Part shown: positions 1 to 9,345 of the stretch, piece by piece | How positions within the stretch are numbered: the stretch's first letter is position 1 | Layout: the number at the start of each line of letters is the position of its first letter | NCBI RefSeq assembly: GCF_001267885.1 | Contig: NZ_CP012382.1 | Coordinates: forward strand, 7,365,001-7,429,000 | Direction of reading: 5' to 3' | DNA length: 64,000 nucleotides | Source of the DNA: Streptomyces ambofaciens ATCC 23877 | Lineage (GTDB): Bacteria > Actinomycetota > Actinomycetes > Streptomycetales > Streptomycetaceae | Program-made: the position numbers and the translations under genes | Notes under the pieces: generated by a model | Databases searched by the model: none | The model's input: the letters and a program-made list of their open reading frames with translations, nothing else | Told to the model about the DNA's origin: nothing

Positions 1-708
1 GGCCCGGCCGCGCAGCTCCACCGCCGCGCCCGCCGCGGCGGGCGGCGCCGACAGGCTGAGCGTGAGCGAACTGGACGCGCCACCGGCGTGGTCGAGGACC
101 AGGTGAACGGTGTCCCCGGGCCCCGGCACGGCGGCCGTGACGCGCGTGGCGTCCCCGAGGACCGGCAGCAGCACGGACAGCGCGTGCGGCCCCACGTCCC
201 ACAGGGCGCCCTTCTCCCGCCGCCACGGTGAGTCGGCGAACGGGCTGTCGCCGGTGAACACCGCGCCGAGCCACTGCGCCCGCGCCGTGAACCACCCGTC
301 CACCGCGGCCTGTTCGGTGATCCACGCCTCGGTCTCGGGCTGGAACCGGGCAGTGAAGAAGACGACCGAGGCGACGCCGCTCGCCCGTACCGCCTCGACC
401 ACCGACCGCCCCTGCGCCACCGTCGCGGCGAGCGGCTTGTCGAGCAGCAGATGGCGCCCGGCCCGCGCCGCCCGCACCGCCGACTCCGCCTGCACCGCCG
501 GAGGCAGCGCGATCGCGACGGCCTCCACGTCGGCGAGCAGGGCGTCGACGTCGGCGTAGGCGCGTGTGCCGTGCCGGGCCGCCAACTCCTCGGCGGCGGA
601 CGCGCGGCGGCCCCACACCCCCACGAACTCCAGGCCGTCGTGCCGGCGCAGGGCGGGGGCGTGCGCCATGTCCGCCCAGGGGCCGGTGCCGAGCAGTCCG
701 ATACGCAT
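1..708 (-). CDS. Gfo/Idh/MocA family oxidoreductase, 3' end beyond the left edge
   Basis: About 235 N-terminal residues are visible, and the gene runs off the left edge. The protein starts [11 protein letters not shown], a glycine-rich NAD(P)-binding Rossmann turn. A DKP motif near residue 90 takes the place of the family's usual EKP lysine motif. The family reduces or oxidises sugars and inositols with NAD(P). ATG at 708 is chosen because GGAGAGG lies just upstream and the Rossmann strand begins at residue 2. The gene diverges from the secreted hydrolase at 1125. The substrate cannot be told from the visible part. Confidence 0.85.
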   Translation of the reverse strand, partial: MRIGLLGTGPWADMAHAPALRRHDGLEFVGVWGRRASAAEELAARHGTRAYADVDALLADVEAVAIALPPAVQAESAVRAARAGRHLLLDKPLAATVAQGRSVVEAVRASGVASVVFFTARFQPETEAWITEQAAVDGWFTARAQWLGAVFTGDSPFADSPWRREKGALWDVGPHALSVLLPVLGDATRVTAAVPGPGDTVHLVLDHAGGASSSLTLSLSAPPAAAGAAVELRGRA

Positions 709-1124
709 GCGTCGCCTCTCCACGGTGCCGGACCCGACTCCGGGACCGGCCGTTCCTCCCGGACGGCCGGCGTACGCCACACCGGCCGTCGCCGAGCGTG
801 TCACACCGGCCGGGCGCTCGTCGTCCCCCTGCACAGGGAGTCGCCTGGGCGAAGCGTCCTGCCCGCCAGGGTGGCCCGGGCCGACCACGGTCGGTCCACG
901 TACTCCCCGTACGGGTGTTTCCGCAGGCCACGGCCCTGGCCGGCGTCGACGGCCAGACCACTGGTGATTCTGCCGATCCCGCCGGCCGCCCCGCCCGCCG
1001 ACAGTGGCACCGCCAGCTCACCGGCGAGGCCCTCCGGCGGATGCTCCGGGACGCGACCCCACGTGTCCCGGACGTGTGCGACCACCGGGCGGTTCCCTCG
1101 CCACGACCGAGAGGACGACCCCTC
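709..1124. other. Divergent intergenic region without a gene
   Basis: These 416 bases separate two outward-facing genes and should hold both promoters. A short direct repeat, CACACCGGCCG, occurs near 777 and 802. I see no convincing -35/-10 pair, RNA gene or terminator. Open frames running through here lack ribosome sites and family resemblance. Confidence 0.5.
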
Positions 1125-2045
1125 GTGCAGCAGAACCCCCACACCCACGCCGCGCGTCCGGCATGGCGCGGAACGCGGCGGCGGATGGCCGGCATCACGG
1201 CGGCGGTCGCGGCCGTCGTCGGGCTCAGCACCCTCACCAGCCCGGGCGCCCAGGCCGCCGACAACCCCTACGAGCGGGGCCCGGCACCGTCCCAGTCCAG
1301 CATCGAGGCCCTGCGCGGCCCGTACTCCGTGGCGGACACCAGCGTCTCCTCGCTCGCGGTCACCGGCTTCGGCGGCGGCACGATCTACTACCCGACCGAC
1401 ACCAGCGACGGCACGTTCGGCGCCGTGGCCGTCGCGCCCGGCTTCACCGCGTACCAGTCCTCCATGTCCTGGCTCGGTCCGCGGCTGGCCTCGCAGGGCT
1501 TCGTCGTCTTCACCATCGACACCAACACCACGCTGGACCAGCCCGACTCCCGCGGCCGGCAGCTCCTGGCGGCCCTGGACTACCTCACCGAGCGCAGTTC
1601 CGTCCGGGCACGGATCGACAGCAGCCGGCTCGGCGTCATGGGCCACTCGATGGGCGGAGGCGGCTCCCTGGAGGCCGCGAAGTCCCGCCCCTCCCTCCAG
1701 GCCGCGATCCCCCTGACCCCCTGGAACACCGACAAGAGCTGGCCCGAGGTCAGCACCCCGACGCTGATCGTGGGGGCGGACGGCGACACGGTCGCCCCGG
1801 TCGCCTCCCACGCCGAGCCGTTCTACTCCAGCCTGCCGTCCAGGACGGACCGGGCGTACCTGGAGCTGAACAGCGCCACCCACTTCTCGCCGAACACGTC
1901 GAACACGACGATCGCGAAGTACAGCATCTCCTGGCTCAAGCGGTTCATCGACAACGACACCCGCTACGAGCAGTTCCTGTGCCCGCTGCCGAGGGCGAGC
2001 CTGACCATCGAGGAGTACCGGGGCAACTGCCCGCACACCTCCTGA
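1125..2045 (+). CDS. Secreted cutinase/lipase-like alpha/beta hydrolase
   Basis: This 306-aa serine hydrolase resembles the Streptomyces lipase / actinobacterial cutinase (polyester hydrolase) family, which cleaves ester bonds outside the cell. GTG at 1125 is chosen because GAGAGGA (1109-1115) sits 9 bases upstream and gives a proper signal peptide: a basic stretch around residues 11-20, a hydrophobic core at 22-34, and AQA cleavage after residue 44. The nucleophile is Ser175 in GHSMGG; Asp221 ([10 protein letters not shown]) and His253 (ATHFSP) complete the triad. Two cysteines near the C-terminus (FLCPLP and GNCPH) fit the disulfide conserved in cutinases. It is monocistronic with a strong terminator behind it. 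Whether it prefers lipids, cutin or synthetic polyesters cannot be read from sequence. Confidence 0.9.
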   Translation: MQQNPHTHAARPAWRGTRRRMAGITAAVAAVVGLSTLTSPGAQAADNPYERGPAPSQSSIEALRGPYSVADTSVSSLAVTGFGGGTIYYPTDTSDGTFGAVAVAPGFTAYQSSMSWLGPRLASQGFVVFTIDTNTTLDQPDSRGRQLLAALDYLTERSSVRARIDSSRLGVMGHSMGGGGSLEAAKSRPSLQAAIPLTPWNTDKSWPEVSTPTLIVGADGDTVAPVASHAEPFYSSLPSRTDRAYLELNSATHFSPNTSNTTIAKYSISWLKRFIDNDTRYEQFLCPLPRASLTIEEYRGNCPHTS

Positions 2046-2063
2046 CGCTCCACACGGCACCAT

Positions 2064-2100
2064 CCGGCGGCGGTCGCGGGCACGTGGCGACCGCCGCCGG
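2064..2100 (+). terminator. Hairpin terminator after the secreted hydrolase
   Basis: Arms of 14 bases (2064-2077 and 2087-2100) pair perfectly across a 9-base loop, 19 bases after the stop codon. There is no U-tract, as is usual in Streptomyces. Confidence 0.75.
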
Positions 2101-2237
2101 CGCGTTGTGCCGGCGCCCGGCCCCGGAACGGGACCGCTGGGCGCCGGCACAGTGCGTGACATCGGCCGTACGGCGCACATCCGCAGGTGACATGCCCCAC
2201 GGCCCGGCGGGCCGGGCGGACCGATGGCTTCCGCGTC

Positions 2238-2257
2238 AGGTTACGCGCGCGTAACCT
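2238..2257. promoter_or_regulatory. 20-bp perfect palindrome upstream of the LAL regulator
   Basis: AGGTTACGCGCGCGTAACCT is a perfect two-fold palindrome that ends 7 bases before the proposed ATG at 2265. Its GTTAC/GTAAC half-sites suit a dimeric regulator. Its position over the translation-initiation region suggests direct repression or autoregulation of the LAL gene. Confidence 0.6.
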
Positions 2258-2264
2258 CCCGGGA

Positions 2265-5132
2265 ATGACCGGAGAGACGACCGTACACACGGCCGTGCGG
2301 ATCCACGGCCGGAGCACCCAACGGCAGGCGGTGCGTTCCCTGTTGGACGGGCTGCGCACCCACAGCGGCCACCTCGTCGTGGCCGGCGAGCCCGGTCTCG
2401 GCCGGACCGCCCTCCTCCAGTGGGCCGCCCACTCCTTCCGCGCCGGTCCCGTGCTCCACCTCGGGACCGGCCCGCACGGCACCGCCGAGGAGCTGCTCGA
2501 CTCGCTGCGGGCGACGGCGGGGGAGGGGCCCGCGCTCGTCTGCGTCGACGACGCCCACCTGTGGGATCCCCCGGCCCGGGCCGCCCTCGGCCGCGCGGCG
2601 ACGCGTCTGCACACCGCGGGCCGTGTCGGCCTGCTGCTCTCCGTCGCCGGACACCGCGCCGTCGACCCGGACTTCGCCCACCTGCCGGTCGTCCGCCTCG
2701 ACCCGCTCGCCCGGCCGGAGGCCGACGCCCTGCTCGACGAGGTGAGCGACGGCGCCGTCGATCCGGCGGTCCGCGAGGAGCTGCTGGCCGGGGCGGAAGG
2801 GAACCCGGCCCTGCTCCTCGCCCTCGTCCGCCGGCTGTCGCCCGCCGAACTGCGCGGGCACCGGCCGCTTCCCACCCCGCTGGTCGACGCCGGGAGCCTG
2901 GCGGAGGTCGCGGGCGGGGCGCTCGCCGGCACGCCCGCCGACGCCTGGGACCTGCTGCTCACGGTGGCGGCGGCCGCCCGGGCCTCGGACGAGCCGGACG
3001 TCGCCGCCGACGTGGCCTTCGACGCCGTACGGCACCTGCGGCCGCAGTCCTCGACGGCTCTCTGCGTGGACGCCCTCCCCGAACCCCTCGCCCTGGCCGA
3101 CGAGCGGCTCCGCTTCCACGGGCCGCTGGTCGGCCGTACCGTCCACGCCACCGCCGCGCCGGACCGGCGCCGTGCCGCGCACCGCGCGCTGGCCGACGTG
3201 CTGGAGGCAGGGGGGCACCGGCTCCCGGCGCTGCTGCACCGCTCCTGGTCCCTCACCGGTCCGGCATCCGAACCGTCGCTCGCGGACGGGCTCGCGGCGG
3301 TGGCCGGCGACGACACGGTGACGGCCTCCCACCGGCTGCGCGCGACGGCGTACACCCGTGCCGCCGAACTGACCGCCGACGGCCCGGCCCGGACGGAGCG
3401 GTACACGGCCGCGGCCGAGCAGGCCCTGCTCGCCGGCCGCCCCGACCGGGCGCGTCACCTGCTCGCGGCCGCCCGCGGCTGCGCCGCACCGGACGAGGTG
3501 CGGGGGCGGGCCGAACTCGTGCGCGGGCTGACGGAACTCAGGGACGGGCCCGTCGGCGACGCCCACCAGTCCCTCCTGCTGGCCGCGTCCCTGCTCGCCG
3601 AGGACGCCCCCGCCGCCGCGGCGGCCGCCGCGCTGGCCGCCGCCGACGCGGCCTGGGCGGCGGGCGACCTGGCGGCGTGTCTGGCCACGCTCGCCCCCGG
3701 GCCGCCGCCCCACCCGGACGGGACCCGTGCCCCCGGGCGCGCCGCGGCCCCGCGACCCGCCGGGCCCGCGGACGCGAGCGCCGTGGCACCGGGTGCGGGA
3801 GGGCCACCGGGACCGCGGGAGAGCGCCGCCGCGCCGACCGAGCCGTCGGACCCGGCCGCCGGAGCCCGGCGCGCCGGGCGGGCGGTGCCGCACCCCGACA
3901 CGGTGCGCGACCACCGTGTCGGCATGCGGGCGTTGCTCGAAGGGCGGCTCGACCGGGCCGCCGTACCGCTCGGGCACGTGGTCGAACGCGCCCGGACCGA
4001 CGACCGGCCCGAGGGCCTGCTGCGATCGGCCGCGGCCGCCCTGCTGCTCGGCGACGCGGACGCCGCCCGCCGGGCCGGCGCGCGGGCGCTGGCCGCCGCC
4101 CGGCAGCTCCGTTCGGAGGCGCTGGTGCCGCAGGCCCTGGAATACCTCGCCTACGCCGAACTGCGCGCCGGGCGGCACCCGCAGGCCCGCACCCACGCGG
4201 AGGAGGGACTGCGCACCGCGCTGCGGACCGGGCAGCGCAACACCGCCGCCCACCACCGGGCCGTACTGGCCCTCGCGGCGTCGATCGAGGAGGAACCGGA
4301 GGCCGTGGCCGAGCATGTGTCCGCCGCGCTCGCCACGGCCCGGCGGCACGGTCTGGCCCAGGCCGCCACGTTGGCGGAGTGGGCCGCGGCCCGGGCCGAT
4401 CTCGGCCGGGGGCGCCCGCTGGACGCCGCCGACCGGCTCGGCCTGCTGGTGCTGCCCGGGCCCGGGCGCGGGCACTTCGCGGTGTGGCGGCTCGCCGTGC
4501 CCTGTTTCGTGGAGGCGGCGGTCCTCGCCGGGCGCCGGGAGGACACCCGTGCCGTCCTCCCGGACTTCGCCGACTGGGCGGCGTTCGGTGCCGATCCGCA
4601 GGCCGCCGCCCAGCTGGCCCGCTGCCACGCCCTGCTCGCCCCGCCGGAGCGCGCCGACGACCTCTACCGGCACGCGCTGGCCCGGCACGAGGAGGCGGGC
4701 GGTGACTTCGAGCGGGCCCGCACCGCGCTGCTGTACGGCAAGTGGCTCCGCCGGCGGCGCAGGCCGCGTGAGGCCCGCGGCCGCCTCGGCACCGCGCTGG
4801 CCGGCTTCGACCGCTGCGGCGCCGGCATCTGGGCGGCACAGGCGCGCGGCGAGCTGCGGGCGCTCGGCGCGGCACCGCGGCCCGGGGGCGCCGGAGCGCT
4901 GACCGGCCTGACACCCCAGCAACTGCGCATCGCGCGGCACGTCGCCGAGGGCGCCACCAACCGCGAGGTCGCGCTGACCCTCGCGGTGAGCACCCGCACC
5001 GTCGACTACCACCTCCGCAAGGTCTTCGCCGCGCTCGGCGTACGGTCCCGGCTGGAGCTGGCCCGCATGGTCGAGCACGCCGAACAGGCCGGAGAGGCCG
5101 GTCAGGCCGAAAAGACCGGTGCACAACCCTAG
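2265..5132 (+). CDS. LuxR-family large ATP-binding (LAL) transcriptional regulator
   Basis: The 955-aa protein has the LAL layout: N-terminal NTPase, long helical TPR-like middle rich in alanine and arginine, and a C-terminal LuxR helix-turn-helix at about 879-940 (LTPQQLRIARHVAEGATNRE). Walker B is ALVCVDDAHLWD near residue 90. The P-loop is GEPGLGRT at residues 41-48, so the invariant lysine is arginine (R47), which may weaken ATP hydrolysis. LAL proteins activate secondary-metabolite or sugar-use genes in response to ligand and ATP. ATG 2265 is preferred over earlier starts because upstream starts would read through the 20-bp palindrome. No pathway genes adjoin it, so its target is unknown. 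Confidence 0.88.
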   Translation: MTGETTVHTAVRIHGRSTQRQAVRSLLDGLRTHSGHLVVAGEPGLGRTALLQWAAHSFRAGPVLHLGTGPHGTAEELLDSLRATAGEGPALVCVDDAHLWDPPARAALGRAATRLHTAGRVGLLLSVAGHRAVDPDFAHLPVVRLDPLARPEADALLDEVSDGAVDPAVREELLAGAEGNPALLLALVRRLSPAELRGHRPLPTPLVDAGSLAEVAGGALAGTPADAWDLLLTVAAAARASDEPDVAADVAFDAVRHLRPQSSTALCVDALPEPLALADERLRFHGPLVGRTVHATAAPDRRRAAHRALADVLEAGGHRLPALLHRSWSLTGPASEPSLADGLAAVAGDDTVTASHRLRATAYTRAAELTADGPARTERYTAAAEQALLAGRPDRARHLLAAARGCAAPDEVRGRAELVRGLTELRDGPVGDAHQSLLLAASLLAEDAPAAAAAAALAAADAAWAAGDLAACLATLAPGPPPHPDGTRAPGRAAAPRPAGPADASAVAPGAGGPPGPRESAAAPTEPSDPAAGARRAGRAVPHPDTVRDHRVGMRALLEGRLDRAAVPLGHVVERARTDDRPEGLLRSAAAALLLGDADAARRAGARALAAARQLRSEALVPQALEYLAYAELRAGRHPQARTHAEEGLRTALRTGQRNTAAHHRAVLALAASIEEEPEAVAEHVSAALATARRHGLAQAATLAEWAAARADLGRGRPLDAADRLGLLVLPGPGRGHFAVWRLAVPCFVEAAVLAGRREDTRAVLPDFADWAAFGADPQAAAQLARCHALLAPPERADDLYRHALARHEEAGGDFERARTALLYGKWLRRRRRPREARGRLGTALAGFDRCGAGIWAAQARGELRALGAAPRPGGAGALTGLTPQQLRIARHVAEGATNREVALTLAVSTRTVDYHLRKVFAALGVRSRLELARMVEHAEQAGEAGQAEKTGAQP

Positions 5133-5250
5133 GGACCGACCGGACGGTATGCCATCCTTCGGGGCAGGACGAGTCAGGGGGCATACCCGGCACGGGCGGA
5201 CAGCCCGTCGCGGGCCGCCCCCGCAAGCCCTGGCCCCGGGGAGGACCGCG

Positions 5251-6537
5251 ATGCAGCACGCCGTACGGTCACGAGCAGCGATCCGCACCGGGCTGACGCC
5301 CGTTCCACGCCCGCGGACACCGAGCGTCACGTCGTTGATGGACGCCGACGCCCTGCGCGTCCTGCACCGGGCGGCCCGCGCCCTGCTGGACGACCTGCCC
5401 GGTCTGACCGACCGGCTGGTGGCGCTGCTGCAGGAGCAGGAGCCGGCCTACCGGGTGGCTGTCACGAAGGACCCCACGGCCACCTGGCAGGAGGCCCACC
5501 GCTCGCTGCGGCACAGCGTGGCCTCGCTGCTCGACCCCCGCGCCGCCCGGGACGCGGCCCGCCGCTGCTCCTGGCGGATCGGCGCCGCCCGGGCCGAGCA
5601 GGGACTCCCGCTGGACGCCCTGCTGCACGCCTTCCGCCTCGGCGGCTCCCTGGTGTGGCAGCGGCTGGTCGAGGAGACGTCCCGGACCGCCCCGGAGGAC
5701 GTGCGCCTCCTCGTGCACGTGGCCGCCGACGTGTGGAACTTCGTGGACGAGCACTGCACCCTGGTGGCCGACGCCTACCGGCAGACCGAGTGGCAGCTGA
5801 GCCGGCGCCGCGAGAACCGGGCCCGGCTGCTCGCCGCCGGCCTGCTGGACGGCACCAGCCGCATCGCGGACCTGCCCGAGACCGCCCAGGCGCTGGGCCT
5901 GCCGGAACAGGGCCGGTACGTCGTCGTGGCCGTCACCGGCGGGCACTCCGCCCGCCCCGACGCCGCCCGCGCCGCGGCCGTACCGCCCGGCGCCCGGGTC
6001 CACTGGCACGCGGGGGTGGAGAACGACTACGGCATCGTCCTGGTCGGCGCCGACGACGACGGACTCCCCGAGGCACCGGAGCCCGCGTCGGGCCAGGACG
6101 CCGGGCTTCCCGGGCTCCGGATCGGCATCGGCAGTCCCGTCGACGGGCTCGCCGCCGTCGGCGACGCCCGCAGGTCCGCCGACACCGCCCTGGACATCTG
6201 CCCCGAGACCGGCGGCACGGTCAGGCTCGCCGACCACCTCCCCGCCGCCCTGGTCGTCTCCAGCCCCGGTCTCGGCCGCGCCCTCGCCGAGAAGGTGCTC
6301 GGTCCCCTGCTGCGTCTTGAGCCCGCGGACCGCGAGGTGCTGCTGGACACCCTCACGACCTGGCTCGACTGCGACGGCTCGGCGCAACGGGCGGGCGAAC
6401 GCCTCTACTGCCACCGCAACACGGTCCTCAACCGCCTGCGCCGCTGCGAGCAACTGACCGGCCGCTCCCTGGCCCGCCCCGCCGACCTGGTCGAGATGAG
6501 CTTGGCCCTGACCGCCCGCCGGGTCCTGCGCGACTGA
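5251..6537 (+). CDS. PucR/CdaR-type transcriptional regulator
   Basis: The 428-aa protein has a helical N-terminal RsbRD-like sensor region (about residues 30-170), a degenerate middle domain, and a C-terminal PucR-type helix-turn-helix (about 360-425: CHRNTVLNRLRRCEQLTGRSL). Such proteins control purine, amino-acid or secondary-metabolite genes. ATG 5251 is chosen because GGGGAGGA lies 5-12 bases upstream; an internal ATG at 5338 (MDADALRV) is possible. It lies 118 bases after the LAL gene on the same strand, so the two could be co-transcribed. The tandem repeat at 6601 begins shortly after its stop. Confidence 0.85.
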   Translation: MQHAVRSRAAIRTGLTPVPRPRTPSVTSLMDADALRVLHRAARALLDDLPGLTDRLVALLQEQEPAYRVAVTKDPTATWQEAHRSLRHSVASLLDPRAARDAARRCSWRIGAARAEQGLPLDALLHAFRLGGSLVWQRLVEETSRTAPEDVRLLVHVAADVWNFVDEHCTLVADAYRQTEWQLSRRRENRARLLAAGLLDGTSRIADLPETAQALGLPEQGRYVVVAVTGGHSARPDAARAAAVPPGARVHWHAGVENDYGIVLVGADDDGLPEAPEPASGQDAGLPGLRIGIGSPVDGLAAVGDARRSADTALDICPETGGTVRLADHLPAALVVSSPGLGRALAEKVLGPLLRLEPADREVLLDTLTTWLDCDGSAQRAGERLYCHRNTVLNRLRRCEQLTGRSLARPADLVEMSLALTARRVLRD

Positions 6538-6600
6538 ACGAGGCACGACTTCCCCCGGACGCCGGCCGGCGCGCGCCGTGCGTCTTCGCCGGCTGCGGGT

Positions 6601-6746
6601 GCCGCTCCGGGGTGTGACGCGGCCGGGGGCGGGGGGCGCGTTTCGTGTGGCTTCGCGGAGTCGTGGTTGCCGCGCCGGAGTGTCATGCGCCGTGGGCGGG
6701 GGCGCGTTTCGTGCGGCTTCGCGGAGTCGTGGTTGCCGCTCCGGGG
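6601..6746. repeat. Tandem ~67-bp GC-rich repeat, third copy split by IS110
   Basis: Copy 1 (6601-6668, 68 bp) and copy 2 (6669-6734, 66 bp) share the start GCCG(C/G)(T/G)CCGG and the tail GCTTCGCGGAGTCGTGGTT. A third copy begins at 6735 and breaks off in the G-run at 6743-6748. It resumes at about 8230, beyond the insertion element. The unit is non-coding and resembles a REP-like intergenic repeat, a known kind of target for IS110 elements. Confidence 0.8.
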
Positions 6747-6765
6747 GGTGCCTCTATGTCCTTCG

Positions 6766-7968
6766 TCAAGCGAGTCGAGGGCTCCTCGGCTCGTAGAAGG
6801 TTCCGTCGCGGAGCAGGGCGAACAGGACGCTGATGCGATGGCGGGCGAGGCGGAGGAGGGCCTGGGTGTGGGTTTTGCCGCGGGCTCGGCAGCGGTCGTA
6901 GTAGGTGCGGGAGGCGGGGTCGTGGAGGGCTGCGAACGCGGAGAGGAACATCGCTCGTTTCAGCTGCCGGTTGCCGCCTCTGGGGGCGTGCTCGCCGTGG
7001 ATCGACGTGCCGGACTGCCGGGTTACCGGGGCGAGGCCGGCGTAGGAGGCCAGGTGGGCGGCGGTGGGAAAGCTGCTGCCGTCGCCGACGGTGGCCAGGA
7101 GGACTGCGGCGGTCCTGACGCCGATGCCGGGCATCGAGGTCAGGACCTGGGAAAGAGGGTGGGCCTCCAGCAGTGCCTCAATCCGCGTTTCCAGGGCCCG
7201 GCGTTGTTCGTGAACGGCGGCCAGCGACTTCGCCAGCGACGGGACGATCACGTCGAGGGTGCCGGTGCCCGGGACGACGACGGTCTGCTCGTCGAGTGCG
7301 GTGAAGGTGTCGTCGACCAGCCGCTCGGCCATGCGCGGGGCTCTCGGGCGGACGACCTCGACCAGCTTGCGGCGGCCCGCTTTGCGGAGTGCTTGCGGGG
7401 ATCCGTAACGCTCGAGGAGCCAGGTCACTGCCGGATGGTCCAGGCGCGGGCCGAGGACGCGCTCCAGGCTGGGGTGGAACTGGGTGAGCAGGCCGCGGAT
7501 GCGGTTGGAGGTGCGGTTGGCCTCGCCTGCGAGGTCCTGGTCGAAGCCGACCAGCATGGTCAGCTCCGCGGTGACCTCATCGGTCAGGTCGAGGGTGCGC
7601 AGGGTGTGGGGCATGGTGCGGGCAGCGTCCGCAATGACCGCGGCGTCCTTCGCGTCGGTCTTGGCCTCGCCCGGGTAGAGGTCGGCGATCCGGCGCATCG
7701 CCAGTCCGGGCAGGTAGGCGACCTGGCAGCCGGCGTCCCGGGCGACGGTCAGTGGGAGGGCGCCGATGGAGGCGGGCTGGTCCACGATCACCAGGACGGT
7801 GCCGAACTTGGCCGTGAGCTTGTCGAAGACAGCCCGCAGCTTCGGTTCGCTGTTCGGCAGCTGCTTGTCGAACACCTTCTTCCCGGCCGGGGTCAGGCCG
7901 TGGCCGTGATGCGTCTGCTTGCCGACGTCCAGGCCCAGGAAGACGCCCACCCCGTCGATGCTGATCAC
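6766..7968 (-). CDS. IS110-family transposase (DEDD/serine recombinase)
   Basis: The 400-aa recombinase is intact. The N-terminal RuvC-like domain has FLGLDVGKQTHH (Asp14) and the pair Asp105/Asp108 in EAKTDAKD. Asp63 (VIVDQPASIG) sits where many relatives carry glutamate. The C-terminal Tnp domain has SMPGIGVRTAAVLL and SYAGLAPVTRQSGTSIHGE, including the serine expected to act as nucleophile (around residue 320). GTG 7968 is chosen because family homology begins there. The frame stays open to 8118, but that extension would overlap the non-coding end. The protein would excise and insert the element as a dsDNA circle. Confidence 0.92.
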   Translation of the reverse strand: MISIDGVGVFLGLDVGKQTHHGHGLTPAGKKVFDKQLPNSEPKLRAVFDKLTAKFGTVLVIVDQPASIGALPLTVARDAGCQVAYLPGLAMRRIADLYPGEAKTDAKDAAVIADAARTMPHTLRTLDLTDEVTAELTMLVGFDQDLAGEANRTSNRIRGLLTQFHPSLERVLGPRLDHPAVTWLLERYGSPQALRKAGRRKLVEVVRPRAPRMAERLVDDTFTALDEQTVVVPGTGTLDVIVPSLAKSLAAVHEQRRALETRIEALLEAHPLSQVLTSMPGIGVRTAAVLLATVGDGSSFPTAAHLASYAGLAPVTRQSGTSIHGEHAPRGGNRQLKRAMFLSAFAALHDPASRTYYDRCRARGKTHTQALLRLARHRISVLFALLRDGTFYEPRSPRLA

Positions 7969-7974
7969 CGTGCC

Positions 7975-8229
7975 CCCACATGTGTCGATGCGTGCCGGCC
8001 TCAAGGTCGGGAGCCGTTCTCGCGCATCCACGTTATGCAGACCTGCCGCCCGCGAGCGGCCTGGCATTGCGCCCGGCCGGACGGTGGTCGGACCTCTGAT
8101 CAGCGTCTCCGACGGCACCCCTCGGACCCGGTGACACCACCCCCCAGGTCATCCCATCGACAGGGGGCAACAGTCATGCCGGGCCCGGAGGCCAGCGGCC
8201 CTCTTGCAGGACCGCGAAAAAGATAACGG
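7975..8229 (-). ncRNA. Candidate IS110 bridge RNA region (non-coding 5' end)
   Basis: IS110 elements encode a structured RNA in this end whose loops pair with donor and target DNA. On the minus strand, a 5-bp stem UCCGA/UCGGA (8108-8126) exposes loop GGGGUGCCG. Its first 8 bases are identical to the + strand of the element terminus at 6745-6752, so they can pair with the other strand. At 8174-8190 the RNA would read CUCCGGG then GGCAUG, matching the left flank CTCCGGG and able to pair with CATGC of the right flank. The family role is established. The boundaries, the fold and these guide assignments are inference from short matches. Confidence 0.5.
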
Positions 8230-8562
8230 GGCATGCGCCGTGGGCGGGGAGCGCGTGTCGGCGGCTTCGCGGGGCGGCCGACGGCACGGTGCCGCCCTCA
8301 CGCATCACGCGCGGGTCCGTGGTTCCCTCTCGCCGGCCCCTGGGGCGCCCCGGTCAACGCGGCCCTCAGGCGCTCCGGCCCAGGCACCCCCCGCCGCCGC
8401 CCCCGGCGTCCGCGCTGGGCATCCGCACAGACTCTTCCGTCCGGGACTGGGACGCCGCAGCGACCCGGCCCGCAGCCCTGTACCGGCACCGGTGCGCGTG
8501 CTGTCGTGAGCTCCCCCTTACCCGTCACCGTGTCGTTCTCGGCACGGTCCCAAGGAGCCGCG
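8230..8562. other. Distal half of the split repeat, then the liv promoter region
   Basis: GGCATGCGCCGTGGGCGGGG through GGCTTCGCGG (about 8230-8272) is the remainder of the third repeat unit interrupted by the IS. A small hairpin GGCAC/GTGCC follows near 8283. The rest up to the livF ribosome site contains no credible gene and should hold the operon promoter, which I cannot locate with confidence. Confidence 0.6.

Positions 8563-9341
<779 letters not shown>

Positions 9342-9345
<4 letters not shown>

Larger units (their letters stand above)
6747..8229 (-). mobile_element. IS110-family insertion sequence (~1.48 kb)
   Basis: The boundaries come from the interrupted repeat. Left flank CCGCTCCGGGG and right flank GGCATGCGCCGTGGGCGGG are the two halves of one repeat unit, so the ends lie inside the G-runs 6743-6748 and 8228-8231. 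They are uncertain by about 3 bases. There are no terminal inverted repeats and no clear target duplication, as expected for IS110. The transposase is on the minus strand. The end 5' of it is long (~260 bp) and the 3' end short (~20 bp), the asymmetry of the IS110 subgroup whose guide RNA lies upstream of the recombinase. Confidence 0.88.

Noticed and set aside
2241..5330. Very long open frame antisense to the LAL gene (over 1000 codons)
   Set aside because: It arises from high-GC codon structure, and its translation is glycine/arginine-rich with no domain. The plus strand encodes a clear LAL protein.
7969..8118. 50-residue N-terminal extension of the IS110 transposase
   Set aside because: Family homology starts at the GTG at 7968, and the extension would overlap the non-coding end expected to encode the guide RNA.
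6766..8118. Antisense open frame across the IS element on the plus strand
   Set aside because: The minus-strand frame is a full IS110 transposase; the plus-strand one has no homology.
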